Positions 20,687-32,807 are shown, counted from the stretch's first letter. The stretch: DNA of 64,000 nt from Paracyclopina nana (GCA_019096065.1 JAGUCH010000001.1:7378001-7442000); one strand, 5' to 3'. A program made the numbers and translations. Notes: generated by a model not told the origin, from the letters alone.

Positions 20687-21768
20687 ATGATGCTTTAGAC
20701 GATAATTGCCCGCTAGATGAATTATCACCTTGTTGAACAACAACATATAGTATATCATCGCTACGATTTCTTGCCGGAACGTGTGTATCTTTTTTCTGCT
20801 ACGATATGACCTCTATATACGAATGTTATATGACTCGCACCCATCCGAACGATCAATCGACTGAGTGCTTCCGTTTAGCTACTTTTTGTTAGAAATATGC
20901 TGCATTATCATATTTAATGTTTCACATATTACTTAGACAGCAATAATAAATAGCCAGTAAGGACATTGAGAGCTTCTCCTCATGTAGCTACTACGTGGCC
21001 AAAAATGACGAGTCACTACGTAGAGCGGCCAATAACTGAAATTTTGTCAGTCGTCAGCAACAATGGTGGGAAACTTTTCATGCGTACCATGAGAGGCACA
21101 AAAGCTTTGGGCCCGACCGAGAAGCGAGAAAACGTGATCGGAATGGGTTTCAAACCCAACGCATTTACCCTAAGTCCTAACCGCATCCTGCACGCGTTCG
21201 TTACTTGCTGCATTTGAGCTGGCTTTGCGACCCTGGACACATTTTTTCATCATGGCAATCAGTGTTGCAATCTTCTGAGCGGAGAACGAAGCGGAGAATG
21301 AAGAAATATAGCAATAGGAAGTCTGTAGACATTCCAGTTCACTGAGATGAAAACGGTACAATTGGAAGCAATTTATGTAGAATTACCTTTCTGTCAACTG
21401 ATGTGGAATCTATTCTTAGCCTTGTCTTAGAGCACTGAGGAGACTTAGTGTAGAAGCACGCGAAGTTCTTTTGATCCTTATTAAATCAAGGCCCCGGGTG
21501 CTTTCGGGGAGAATGTGACCATGAGAGAGGAAGTCCATTTCCAAAGATTAAAGCTGCCCCTTCCTCAAAAAGGCTGCAAATGGCACTGGAGCAGGCCAAA
21601 GTTTTGATATCGATACGGTAAAAGCCTCCTAAATAATTGAAAGGGTCTGAATGGAAAAAGAAATGGCATCAATATGTTTGACTTACTAATCGAGTGCAGA
21701 TCAAGAAGGCTTTCATCAAGAAGCCACGCGAAAAAGTTCAACCGCAAGAGAAACGAATTTCGAGGATA
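20687..21768. other. Intergenic DNA left of the large transposon
   Basis: This holds the 3' untranslated region of the C2H2 gene, with AATAATAAATA near 20941-20951 as a possible poly(A) signal, then sequence in which I recognise nothing. Confidence 0.5.
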
Positions 21769-21770
21769 TA

Positions 21771-23330
21771 ACAGCCAGTATTGTTAAAAATCAGCTAGTG
21801 GTGATACAGCCCCCCGAAAAGTGAAATCCTGTCAAGTGGTCTAGTACCTTCAGATCGATATGATTGGTGGTCTAGTTAAGGTAATTTGACCACCCGACCA
21901 CTTTTGAGTGGTCAAATCAAGCCCTTAATGAGTGGTCGCTTTTTCCAATGGGGAAAGGCCACTGGGTCCAGAGCAGCCCCATGAAAGGAATCAAAATCAA
22001 TTATCCCCCACATTTTGACACCTTGGGAGGGTAGATGTTTGCTGGGAAAGAAAAAAAAAATTTGGGAATTAATTGTCTGTCAAATGGCCAAAAAATCCCT
22101 TTTTGGTAGGGCTGGAAAATGGCAAATATCTCCCAAGACCCTGGATGGATTTTTGATTTTTTTTGTTTGTTGGAGAGATAAAGATTGGGTCTAGCACTGA
22201 GAGTTGAAAGCACGAATATATATTTCAAAATAAGCATTTAATTTGCAGCCAAAGTTTGGTAAAAATTACTATTTTAGAAAACAAGGCATACAGCCACTAT
22301 AGAGAGATCACAAAGACAATTTGATCCTGATCATGCATGGATCAAACATTTTATGACTCCCCTGGATCACTTGGTATACCCTGAGGTATACCTTCCCATG
22401 ACTTATGTGATTGGTATATTTCACACCAGTTATAAATCGCTCATGTATTATAAGACCATAGCATCCAGAAATAAGAGTTCAATGGCTTTCAGGAGCCCAA
22501 AACCCTGGATAGATTTGGTATATTTTCATTCCCCTGGCACCATTGGGACCATGAGGGGCATTCAAATTCAAAATATTTGTGGTATATTTTATACCCGTCC
22601 ACATTAGCTGAACCATATTCACTTATATACCACTGTAAGCAGCAACTGGACAGAGATCAATGGGGCCCAGAGGCCAAGACCCCGGATGGATCCTGCTTTT
22701 TTTCACTCCCCTGGCACCCTTGGGACCCGGAGGGGTTGGCCAAGCAAACACATTTTTGGTATACTGTATACCAGGCCCAAATTCAGCCAGGCTTAATATA
22801 GCCAATGTACCACTGTAAGCAGCAACTGGACAGAGATCAATGGGGCCCAGAGGCCAAGACCCCGGATGGATCCTGCTTTTTTTCACTCCCCTGGCACCCT
22901 TGGGACCCGGAGGGGTTGGCCAAGCAAAAACATTTTTGGTATACTGTATACCAGGCCCAAATTCAGCCAGGCTTAATATAGCCAATGTACCACTGTAAGC
23001 AGCAACTGGACAGAGATCAATGGGGCCCAGAGGCCAAGACCCCGGATGGATCCTGCTTTTTTTCACTCCCCTGGCACCCTTGGGACCCTGAGGGGTTGGC
23101 CAAGCAAAAACATTTTTGGTATACTGTATACCAGGCCCAAATTCAGCCAGGCTTAATATAGCCAATGTACCACTGTAAGCAGCAACTGGACAGAGATCAA
23201 TGGGGCCCAGAGGCCAAGACCCCGGATGGATCCTGCTTTTTTTCACTCCCCTGGCCCTTGGGACCCTGAGGGGTTGGCCAAGCAAAAACATATTTGGTAT
23301 ACTGTATACCAGGCCCAAATTCAGCCAGGC
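21771..23330 (+). repeat. Left terminal inverted repeat of the large transposon
   Basis: The outer roughly 860 bp is single-copy and matches the reverse complement of the right arm. It contains many TGGTC/GACCA motifs in its first 180 bp (for example around 21835-21945). The inner part is a tandem array of four 180-bp units. Palindromic GGTATAC-type motifs recur throughout, including a GGTATACC pair near 22373-22392. Confidence 0.93.
22631..23330 (+). repeat. 180-bp tandem array in the left arm, four units
   Basis: Units start at about 22631, 22811, 22991 and 23171. Each carries the near-perfect palindrome GGTATACTGTATACC (22758-22772, 22938-22952, 23118-23132, 23296-23310). The innermost unit lacks 2 bp and has CATATTTGG in place of CATTTTTGG, marks that recur in the right array. 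The 180-bp period is a multiple of three, so long repetitive frames appear here that are not genes. Confidence 0.93.
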
Positions 23331-23393
23331 TTAATCTATCTAAAGTACCACTGGTCCGATAGGAGCTGTACAATTTACATCTTTTTGGATACT

Positions 23394-23399
23394 TTTATT
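23394..23399 (-). terminator. Poly(A) signal of the transposase-like gene
   Basis: AATAAA on the minus strand, 19 nt past the stop codon, just inside the left inverted repeat. Confidence 0.65.
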
Positions 23400-23418
23400 C
23401 AAGCTATAATACATTTTT

Positions 23419-26400
23419 TCAGATCAGTGAAAGGCATGAGCTGGGGCAGTTGTCTTTGACAAATCTATAGATGGCTGTGGCCATATCAAAGCTGGTACAT
23501 TTTTTGGGGCATGGAATGGATAGGTTTTCAAGTATCTTTCTCAATGTGGCTTTCCCAACCCCAAATATTTGGGCTCGCTTGCTTTCTTGCTTGGCTTTGA
23601 AGTCTAGGGCTAATGTGCAGAGGTCAAGTCCACATGCCTACAAAAAGTAGTTGAGATTATTTATGATATTGTCTGGAATATGCTTTACTTGAAGTGGGTG
23701 CAAGATGTCCAATGTGTCAGAGCTCAAGGCTTGGATGAATTTTTGCCTTGCCACTGAATTTTCCATTGCATGCATATCATCTTGGGCTTCTTCTAATGCC
23801 TCATCAGTCACATCAAGACTTCCCTTTTTCAAGATGACCAGAAATTTGGAAAAAAGCCCTTTAATCTAAAATTAGAGTCTCAAAAATGAACTTGTGAAAT
23901 AATTTCCCAATTTACCTGAGCCTCTGTCAGCCACTCGTTAGTTGAGAATCTTGGGGATCCATTAGGTAGCTTTGCAACCCTCATTAGAGCAACAACATCC
24001 TTAGTCTTTGTTTTCTGTCCTGACATTTGGCCCTGATGAAAAATGTCATGAACAAACTGTTCTTGATCCTTGGAGAAACTGGTGTGGGCTCTCTTTTCAG
24101 GCAAAGCAAATCCTTGCTGAAAGTGTTCTTGCATGATTGAATCTTTCATTGGAAAGTCATAAGGAAACTCAAAAAGCTTCAACTCCTCCAAATGACTTCT
24201 AAAGTGCTTTTTCTGCCACTGGCTAGATCTTTCATTACCAGAGGAGAAGCCAAACTTATCAAAGTAAAGTTTCCTCAATTTAGACGATGCTGACTGCCTT
24301 GGTAATAGGATGTGACAAATCCCGCTCATCACATGCTCTTCTAAGCCCTTGTTGGTGAGAAATTGTCCATTGCATTGGCTTGTTGGGCACTGAAACAAGG
24401 CTCCATCACCATAAGTCAAAGAAGAATCTTCTTGATCATCAGCTCCTAAGTCCAATCTTTCAAGCTCTTCAACAGCACCTGAGCGCTTCAATTCCCCTCT
24501 TAGTAATTGTTTTGGAGGGTGGCAAAACTTAGCATCAATTTGAGGCCCATATTTTACGCTAGGTCCATGGGGCTGAAGAATGACACAATCATAGATTGCT
24601 GTTTGCACAACCTTGTCAATCTTGATTACTTCTCCACTCCCGATTCCACTCTGTTTGTGAACACGTAAGCCATCATGCAAAAACTCAAAGTCATTGTACA
24701 TCTTGATGCCCTTAATTTGCCTTTTCTTTGGTGAGGGTGCAGCATCTTTCACAGTTCCAGCAAATACTAATGAATTGGCAACAGGATTTGACCTAATAAA
24801 ACAGGTGTGATGGTGAAGATATTTTATTTTTACTCTCCATACCTAACAAGGGCCTCTGAGAACTCAGCTGGTGTAGTTGCCTTGTTTCCATTTTGGATGT
24901 ATTGCCAAACTTTTCTCTTCATAACAGCAGTGATCTATATAATAAAAAGAACTATAAAGTGCATTACTATAGTGGGTTTTTTAAATTATACCCCATCGGC
25001 CTTAGACTTTCCAGCTCCTGGAGTGCTAAAAATATATCGCATGATTTTCATCTGGCCAAATTGATCTCTCATTGCAAGGAGGGGCAGCAGAAAATTTTCA
25101 GAGTGATACGTTCTACAATAAAACAGTTGTAATTTATGAATTAGACTTTTAAATAGAGCATGCTACCCTGCATTGTCAGATTTGATGTAGAGCTTTTTTA
25201 TGCCAGGGTTAGCTCGAGAAAATACTTCCAGTGCTGTTTTGATCAGTGCCACATTGACACTGCTCTCCTGATTTTCAGCATTTGTCAGAACAGACACATG
25301 AGAAGTTATTTTGGTGCTCCATGTGCCATCATCATTGCAAACTTGCTGCTCGAAAACAGAAATGTGCCATGGAATACCAGATTTTCCAAACCAGTTCTTC
25401 TGAGACTCTCTGAACTCAGTAGGAATGAATTTCATTGCCCAGTCAATTGTCAACAATGCCACAGACTCATCTTGTTGACTGGCTATTAGGTCCCATGCTC
25501 TATTTTGACAGAATGACTGAATCAGATGGTGCTTGTAAAGAATGATTTTCTTGTGAGCACACTGGATTTCATATTGTTGCTCAGCAAAGCTCTCTGGGCT
25601 CATATGACCTTTCTTCAAAGCTAGCTCAAGCAACCCTTCAAACGATTGAATGACCTTGTCAAGAAGACTGCAGTAGAGGCATAGTTCTTCATGATCATAG
25701 CCACAATTTGATGCAAATGCCTCGCCTATGTCATCACTGAGAGCATGGGTGACACAGTGAGATGCAATAGGACTTGTCATTGACAAATTGAACTGAAAAT
25801 GATTCTTGATGTATGCCATCACCACGGAGATCCCTGCTGTTAGGACTTTCACTTGAGACTCTTCAATTGCATGGTGTGATAGTTGGCCAGCAATGTCAGA
25901 TAGCAAACCAAAACTGCTCATGCACTCCTCCTGAAAAAAGTACTTTTCTTAGCACAACTTGTTTGGAAAATATTAGTGCTCTTATTACATATGTTGAATT
26001 GATGCCTCTCATCATTTTGGGACTTGCTGCAGGCATTGCATTGAGGAATCGAAAAAGTGTGCTTTCACTTGGAACTTTCACACCTTGCTCAGCAAGGAAG
26101 AGGCGACACAATCTCACAACTTCAGTTTTCTGCTTGAGTCGTATAATTTTGGGTATTGTTCCCTTTGTACCAGCTTCATCTTTCACAGAAATAGTGCCAT
26201 AGGCAACATTTTGAATGATGCTGGGAGAGGTTAAAAAATCAAAGATGAGAGAAACAACCTCTGGCTCAATCCTCATTCTTTCCTTAGGAGTAGCCGCAAC
26301 CTCCATGAAGCCTCTTTGGAATCGATAATAGTGAAGCTTGGCCTTTCGATACAGATATCTTGTCAAGGGTGGGTTCCATTCTGGACCAGAGTTCAAAACA

Positions 26401-27422
26401 AACCTCATCTCGTCAAGGTCATCTTCTTGGTCACTTTGGTCATCATCAGGGTAGACATCATAGTCTCCAGATGGCAAGGTCAGAGGGTTGAATCGGGCTA
26501 GCCTAGCAAAACCATATTTTGGGACCAGAATAGAGAGAATTTGAACTCTTTCTCTTCCTGATTTAGCATAGTTAAAGGCTTCAATGATCTCCTTCAATAT
26601 AGGATCAACACTTTGTCCACCTAACCTGCTTTCAACAGCTTCTGAGTCTTTCAATGCCTCCCAGATCAGTTTGTCATTCTCTGGAAGAGTAGAAATGGCA
26701 TGTATAACTGCAGCCACACTTGCAGCCATCACACGCTTGACTTCTCTTTGGGTGGATGAGGCCAATTCATCAAAGGGCTTGCTCAACCTAAACCTGCATC
26801 GTACATGCTCATGATTTTCTTCCAGCAACTGGTTCAATGTATTGAGATGATTAGGCTCATCCCCAAACGAAGTGATGAGTGCATTTTCCTCTTCCTCATC
26901 AATCTCCATCAAATCACTTTCAGGAGCTGAGGGTAGACTCCAGCCACTACTTGTTGCCGGTAGAGAAGGAAGTGAGCTTGCACTACTCTTTGTTGGCTCA
27001 TTTTCATGTTCCATTGTTATTGGTTTGGCAATCAAAAGTTGTCTATGAAACTTGATGTAGTCTGAGTTGCAAATTAGGCCTCCAGCTGGGATGAGAATGT
27101 TAAGACACTCATAGGCTGACTGACTCATCTGCTGGCTAATAGGCTTCAATTGGTGCTTGGATGATAGGCGTCGCCCTCCATTATGATTTGGCCACATGCA
27201 GTAGAATTTAGTGTTGTATCTAACATGAAAGGCTTTTGTCAGGTTGTTCAAATGAGCCTCACAAACTTCCCAGTCCTCAGCAGCATTTTGATCTCCAAAT
27301 ATGCCACATCTTTGAAGCAAAACAAACCTGACATCTTCAGGGACTTCAGATATTGGTGAAACTTTTCCAACACATGACGACTCCATTGGAGTTCCTGAGA
27401 TTTCCCTTCCAACATGGCAGCC
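23419..27422 (-). CDS. Transposase-like protein of the large transposon, seven exons
   Basis: Exons in transcript order are 27422-25989, 25930-25167, 25112-24992, 24934-24843, 24792-23916, 23865-23689 and 23637-23419. Every GT-AG junction keeps frame, leaving about 1,216 codons from the ATG at 27386. Introns are 39-75 bp. Motifs include SHCVTHALSD, LTIDWAMKFIP, RESQKNWFGKSGIPWH, IKSDNAG followed across an intron by TYHSE, a C2HC-type finger (FQCPTSQC, then HVMSGICH) and a C-terminal MRVAKLPNGSPRF/NEWLTEAQ-IKGLFSK block. The two invariant-looking Asp (DWAMKF, SDNAG) suggest an RNase H-fold DDE/D enzyme; I could not place the third acid. From memory this architecture resembles uncharacterised proteins repeated in invertebrate genomes, but I cannot name a superfamily. 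It would cut at the inverted repeats and integrate at TA. All frames are intact. Confidence 0.85.
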
Positions 27423-27491
27423 CTAAAAACGATGGAAGAGGGTATTTTTTTTTAAATCATTCATGATCATCATTCCTCAACTTTTTCTTAC

Positions 27492-27684
27492 CGTTTGTAC
27501 CAAACCAGCTTGCTTTTGGAACATTTTGAACTTCTTTCAAGATGGCAGCCTGTTGATCATTTTTCAGCTGTAGAAAGCCTGCTCTTGCCGTAGCTGTAAT
27601 GCATTGAGCAAGCATGGATTCAAAGGATGAGTCATTCCGCTTGCTGAAAGATCTTGCATCACTGACAACACTTTTTGGACTCAT
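27492..27684 (-). CDS. Possible first exon of the transposase-like gene
   Basis: A 64-codon frame begins ATG at 27684 and ends at a good donor (CG|GTAAGA). It lies directly upstream of the main gene on the same strand. The only acceptor before the next exon (TTTTTAG at 27423-27429) gives phase 0 downstream, while this exon ends in phase 1, so a simple join runs into a stop. It could belong to a different isoform, be non-coding in part, or be separated from the main frame by a lesion. Translation may instead start at the ATG at 27386. Confidence 0.4.
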
Positions 27685-27841
27685 ATAAAGTGCAACTAAA
27701 GGATGATTTCAACTTGATCTCAATATAATTGGGAATTATCCATATTTTAGTTGTGATAGAAGGCCTAAGATTTTTTCAGCCTTTTGAGAATTGGGTTGCA
27801 ACATCTCTCAGCTCACTGATAAAATTGAAAATACCCCTCTG

Positions 27842-28876
27842 CACAGTGGGTTTATTTGCCGATTTCACGCGCACGGAAAAAAGTCGCGAAATCAACGTAG
27901 CACCTTTTTCTTATTAGCAGAGTTATCAACGGTGGTCGGAAACGACCAAAGTGGTCGTTTTTGACTTACTTTGGTCGGAAAAAAAATTGGTGGTCGGTGG
28001 TCGGAAAAGTGGTCGTTTTTGAAAATGACCAAAACAAGCTAAAAATAGGCACTTTTAGTCAAAAAAGGAGCAAAATTCCAATTCAAGCTTGCCCATTTTT
28101 CCTTTGGGAAACAATCTTTTACGTAGAAACGTAGCAAATAAGATTAATCTCAATATAAATATGAAATGAAAGCTCATTTTGATGAGAAACAGCTTCTTAC
28201 TATTTAGGCTACTTTTTGCTCAAAGAAGCGACATCAAGATAAAAGTTATCTTATAGAAATTTTCCTAAGTAACATTTTTTTACAACAGACATTGCTAAGA
28301 AGGCTTTGTAGTTGAAAAAAGGACATTTTAAGCGTAAATTGTGTGAGTTTCGGCCGTTTTTGGGTAGGTGGTCGGTAAAGTGGTCGTTTTTGAAATGGTC
28401 TGAAAAATTGTGGTCGCAAAAGTGGTCGTTTTTGGCCAAAAAGGTGGTCGGAAGCCTAAAAATCCGTTGATAACACTGCTTATTAGCGGTAAGCTAAAAA
28501 TATGCCATCCTGGCACCCGGGAGAGCAAGTAAGAGCAGCCGATTCTGGTGGATTATCAATTTATGCTATAAGCTTGACTTCCCTGACTTGGTCACTCAAT
28601 TGGAGTCGTTTGGAATCAAAAGTTATGGGAGATTCAATTTTTGCTCAAATTGTGCAAAGTTGCTGTTCTACTGAATTCGCCAAAATCAACTTTTGCCCAA
28701 AAATTATGTTTTCTTCACCAAAATTGAACCTTTATCTGTCAATAAACATTAATTTGTGCTCTTTAGGTAGCCTAGAAGTCCTACAAATTAGAAGCTGAAA
28801 ATGGGTGCTAAAATCGGAAATCTGCGATTTAACATAATTTCCCGTGCGCGTAAAATCGGCTTTTAAACCCACTGTG
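27842..28876. mobile_element. Transib-like non-autonomous element between the two transposon genes
   Basis: The ends are inverted repeats of about 50 bp (CACAGTGGGTTTA on the left; its complement, TAAACCCACTGTG-like, on the right, plus a shared CCGATTTYACGCGCACGG core), flanked by the 5-bp direct repeat CTCTG (27837-27841 and 28877-28881). CACAGTG-type termini and 5-bp duplications are characteristic of Transib, the superfamily related to RAG1. No transposase is encoded. It is interrupted by a hAT-type element at 27918-28478. Confidence 0.78.
27918..28478. mobile_element. hAT-type element nested in the Transib-like element
   Basis: Its ends are CAGAGTTATCAACGG and the complement of CAGTGTTATCAACGG, flanked by an 8-bp duplication CTTATTAG (27910-27917 and 28479-28486). 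The interior has many GTGGTCG/TGGTCGTTTTT motifs near both ends. It is 561 bp and encodes nothing. Confidence 0.88.
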
Positions 28877-29147
28877 CTCTGGAGAAATTTCCCAACTGCC
28901 CTTTGCACATTTTTTAGCTCTTTCTTCAAATCCATTCATGCTACCAAAAACCTCAAATATCTCCAACTCACTTCAACTTGATTATACAATTTCTAACTAT
29001 CTGACACGAGCACCAGGCTGAGGAGCTTCATTGATTTTTTTTGTATAAGATAAGGTGTGTTGCAAAAAGTGTCCAATTTCTGTCGCACAGAGCTTAGCAC
29101 CAAATACGTCAGTTGAATCATAACTGATTGAAAGAAAGGAGTGCATC

Positions 29148-32100
29148 ATGGAGATGCACTTCATATTTCTGTTTTCCTTCGTGGAATTAGTGATTGGCGA
29201 TCGAAGTGTATGGCATCAACCAGATCTCATGAAGATAGAAGTTGAAGCTTTCAATTGCAAAGATCCATCAACAAAGGTAAGAGGAAATATATGAATAATT
29301 TGATGATAGAGGAAAAACGCGTCGACGCACCCTTTGCTTTGTAGTAAAACTTGGCTGCAAGGTAAAAATTACTTTGAGGCATCTCACGACCCAAAAACTG
29401 GCCACTTTCCATGAGTTGGGTCCCTATGGCACCAAAAGTGGGCCTAGCTCAAATTTTTTACTCTTGGGCAAATATGGCTAGAGCCAAAAAACGCGTCGAC
29501 GCACGCATTGTGGTAAAACTTGGCTGCAAGGTAAAAATTACTTTGAGGCATCTCATGACCCAAAAACTGGCCACTTTCCATGAGTTGGGTCCCTATGGCA
29601 CCAAAAGTGGGCCTAGCTCAAATTTTTTACTCTTGGGCAAATATGGCTAGAGCCAAAAAACGCGTCGATGCACGCATTGTGGTAAAACTTGGCTGCAAGG
29701 TAAAAATTACTTTGAGGCATCTCATGACCCAAAAACTGGCTACTTTCCATGAGTTGGGTCCCTATGGCACCAAAAGTGGGCCTAGCTCAAATTTTTTACT
29801 CTTGGGCAAATATGGCTAGAGCCAAAAAACGCGTCGACGCACGCATTGTGGTAAAACTTGGCTGCAAGGTAAAAATTACTTTGAGGCATCTCATGACCCA
29901 AAAACTATTTGCAGGTTAAAAAATGGTGGATTTTAGATACACAAAATTTCTTTTTATCTGCTTTAATGGTGCAAGAAGTAAAAAAGAGAAGGTATTGGAA
30001 TTTTTTTTTGATCTGCAGAAATTCAATCCTGTAGTCGATCCTGTAAAAAAATCTCAGCACACACAAAACAAATTACTACTATAAATAAGGATGTCTTGCA
30101 AACTACACTTCAGCAATCTACTTATTTTTGGCGGATTTTGCCCAAAGGTCAATGGCGGCAGAGCTACCAGATATTGAGAAACACCTCATATTTCAAAGGG
30201 ATATGGTTCGAAGTCGATTTTGAATTAAAAAAATATAAATCAAAAGTTTGTCTGCTAGCTTAGCTACAATGATTGAGTCTGATTTTAAACAAAGGAGTTG
30301 TATTGATGAATTTTATAAAATGGTGACAAGTCAGGACTAGGAAACCAAAACAGCATGCTCATCATGCTATTGTTGCTCGTTATGTGTAAGGCATTTGGTT
30401 ATTGTGTTTGATATACTTTCAGGTTTGGAATGTTGATGTTTCCCAAGTAGAAGAGTGCAAAAGCCCTGACTATGATGAATCAGCCACCAAGCACACCGTT
30501 CAGGTCATCAGCCAAGCTGAAATCTTCCCTCATGTTTTTCAGAGCTGCAGAGTAACAAGACTTAGGTGAGTTTTTTTGTACACATTTAGCTTAGTTACAG
30601 AATCATTGAGCAGTAATTGAAAGTTAGAAGCTAAAAAGGCCACCTGTGTGGTCAAATTTGTAAAGCCAAAATTAAAGACATTTGCAACTCTACTTAAATA
30701 TATTTTTTAGAGCAAAGAAGGAGAGCCTTAATATATACTTAACTTCAAGGATTCAACATTTTTTGGGAAATAAAAGATGATAGGAAGCATCTCCTCACAA
30801 TCATGATAACAATAAACTATTTATGCTATGGAATATTATAGAAAGCATGTCTATGAGAATGGGCATTTTCCAGGATTGGCTTTCACTGTGGGATGCATCA
30901 TCACATCAGTGGATTGGAAATTCTTGAATGGGGCCCAGTTGAGCAAACAGTTGGCTACTGTAAAGAGCTTCACAGGAGGCGAATCTTCAAACCTATTCCA
31001 GGGGATTCACTTACTTATGACTTGAAAGATGCAGTCACAAGGTTTCGAGTTCCTATGCGTGGGTATGTCAACAATGGAAAATGCTTTGAGAGTGGTTGCT
31101 GGGAGCAAGATGGCAAGACTTTTGACGACTTTATTGGTATGCACTATCTTCATAAAGGTTCACTTTTAACAAAAACATGATTTTAGTTGTGGACTACTAT
31201 GAAGTTGCCCTGGAAACATTCACTGGTGTGGAGTCTAAGGGACGTTTTAAACTTCCCAACACAAGAGTGACTGCCCGAGCTCAAGGTTTTGATGAGGAGC
31301 TAGGTACCTATTATGCCGAAGTGTCTAGGGTAAGAATTTTGAAAAGCAATGCAACTTTCTTTACAAAATACCACTTAGACTTGCGAATCTGGATATCAAG
31401 AGCAGTACTTTGGAGCTTCTGTTGGACCAAAAAGGCTAACTGATGGAGCCATCATCATTACTGCAAACAATGAGTCCATGCAGTATGCAGCAGTTGAACT
31501 GAGAAAAAAGATGACTCTTTGTGGACACACAGTGTATGAGACATCTTTCCCTGGCATTTGGTACAACTTCATTGATGCCTACTCAGAGAGAATTGAGCTT
31601 GATCTGTTGAATCCACTGAATGTTCGCCTAAATACAGCAGTTGGGATGCTCTCTTCTTATGTCCATGAAGATGTCATGAGGAAAATGACCAAAGTCTATG
31701 AGGATACTTTGCACAAGCATTGTGAAAGCACAAGATCCTGGATTTTGGTAAGCTCAATTTTGTTCGCAATAGTGATTCCATATGACTGTATTCAACCATT
31801 TGCAGGGAACACTTGCTGTTGTGAATGGGGATCCTTCCAACTCATATCTTGCCTTTGGCCCTGGATACCTCATCAAGCCTCGAGGCTCCCTTCTTGAAGT
31901 GGCTCAATGTGCACCTGCAACTGGAGTCAGAATTCGACGCACAAATGGATGCTATGAGTCTCTTCCGGTGTGGTTCAATGGAGAACAGCTTTTTCGGGAT
32001 CCCAAAACTAACATTCTTCTGGACACTTCTGCTTTGTGTGACTGTGACCTAGATTACAAAGTCCACAGGATTGGTCAGCTCTATGTGGCTCAAAGGCCAC

Positions 32101-32807
32101 AAATCCAGATTGAAAATGCCACAGTTGAGCAGCTCAGCCCAGCAAACTACAATGCCAACAACAAGACAGTTCTGAATCACCAGTTCCAATCCCTTGGAAC
32201 ATTGGCAGGCACTGCTATGGACCAATTTACGAATGCTCTCCTTTTTGCTTTCACCAAGAAAAATGCTCTAGCCAGGATGTCCAATGAAATGAATGTTGGA
32301 ATGGGGATTTCAAGAGATGCAAATCTCATCAATGATGTGTACCAAGTCTACCAAATGCTCCAAGGCACATTTGAAAGTGTTGTCCAAGCACTGGTGAAGT
32401 ATTCTGGAATGGTCTGTCTTTGTATTTTGGCCTTTGTGATTGCTCTGATCTTGATCACTTGGTTATTGGCAATTGCAAAATCTATCGTGGTGAATGGAGT
32501 CCGACACAGTGTAACTGCAGTTGTTTGTTGCTCTGTTGTTTTCATGGTGTGGGACATTCTTGTTGTAATTGCAAGGGCAGTTGGACTAATTGGCCCCAAA
32601 ACTCAAGGTCCCATTGACATTGAAGCCCAAAAAGAGGAGCAAAAAGAAGTGATAACCCATCCTCCAAGCCCAAAACAAAAAGCTCGAATTGGTGGTGAAA
32701 CTCAAAAAGAAGAGCAAAAAAACGAAGTGTCCCCACCTCCTAGCCCGAAGAAGAAATCATCTGATGACAAATACTGGTTTGAGATGTTCAAACTGGCCAA
32801 AGATTGA
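29148..32807 (+). CDS. Envelope-like membrane glycoprotein of the large transposon, six exons
   Basis: Exons are 29148-29276, 30423-30565, 30874-31136, 31187-31329, 31379-31747 and 31806-32807. Phases (0, 2, 1, 0, 0) match throughout, giving 682 residues. There is a hydrophobic signal peptide, a long Cys-rich ectodomain with N-glycosylation sequons (NNES, NATV, NKTV) and an RIRR motif that may be a furin-like site. A strong membrane segment (CLCILAFVIALILITWLLAIA) is followed by a second hydrophobic stretch and a charged tail with two PPSPK repeats. This layout resembles glycoproteins of negative-strand RNA viruses or of env-bearing retroelements. The exact class is unassigned. A membrane-fusion role is inference from layout only. 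The frame has no stops or shifts. Confidence 0.82.
29313..29908 (+). repeat. 169-bp minisatellite in intron 1 of the glycoprotein gene
   Basis: About three and a half units start at each ACGCGTCGACGCAC (29317, 29491, 29660, 29829). Later units are almost identical, while the first differs slightly. Repeated identical 79-codon frames inside are a by-product of the period. Confidence 0.92.

Noticed and set aside
22623-23318. A 231-codon repetitive frame in the left arm, and its equal at 33094-33789
   Set aside because: The 180-bp array period is divisible by three, so any open unit stays open. The same peptide appears in both inverted arms, with no start context or domain.
29411-29819. Two identical 79-codon frames
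   Set aside because: They are read from successive 169-bp units of an intronic minisatellite.
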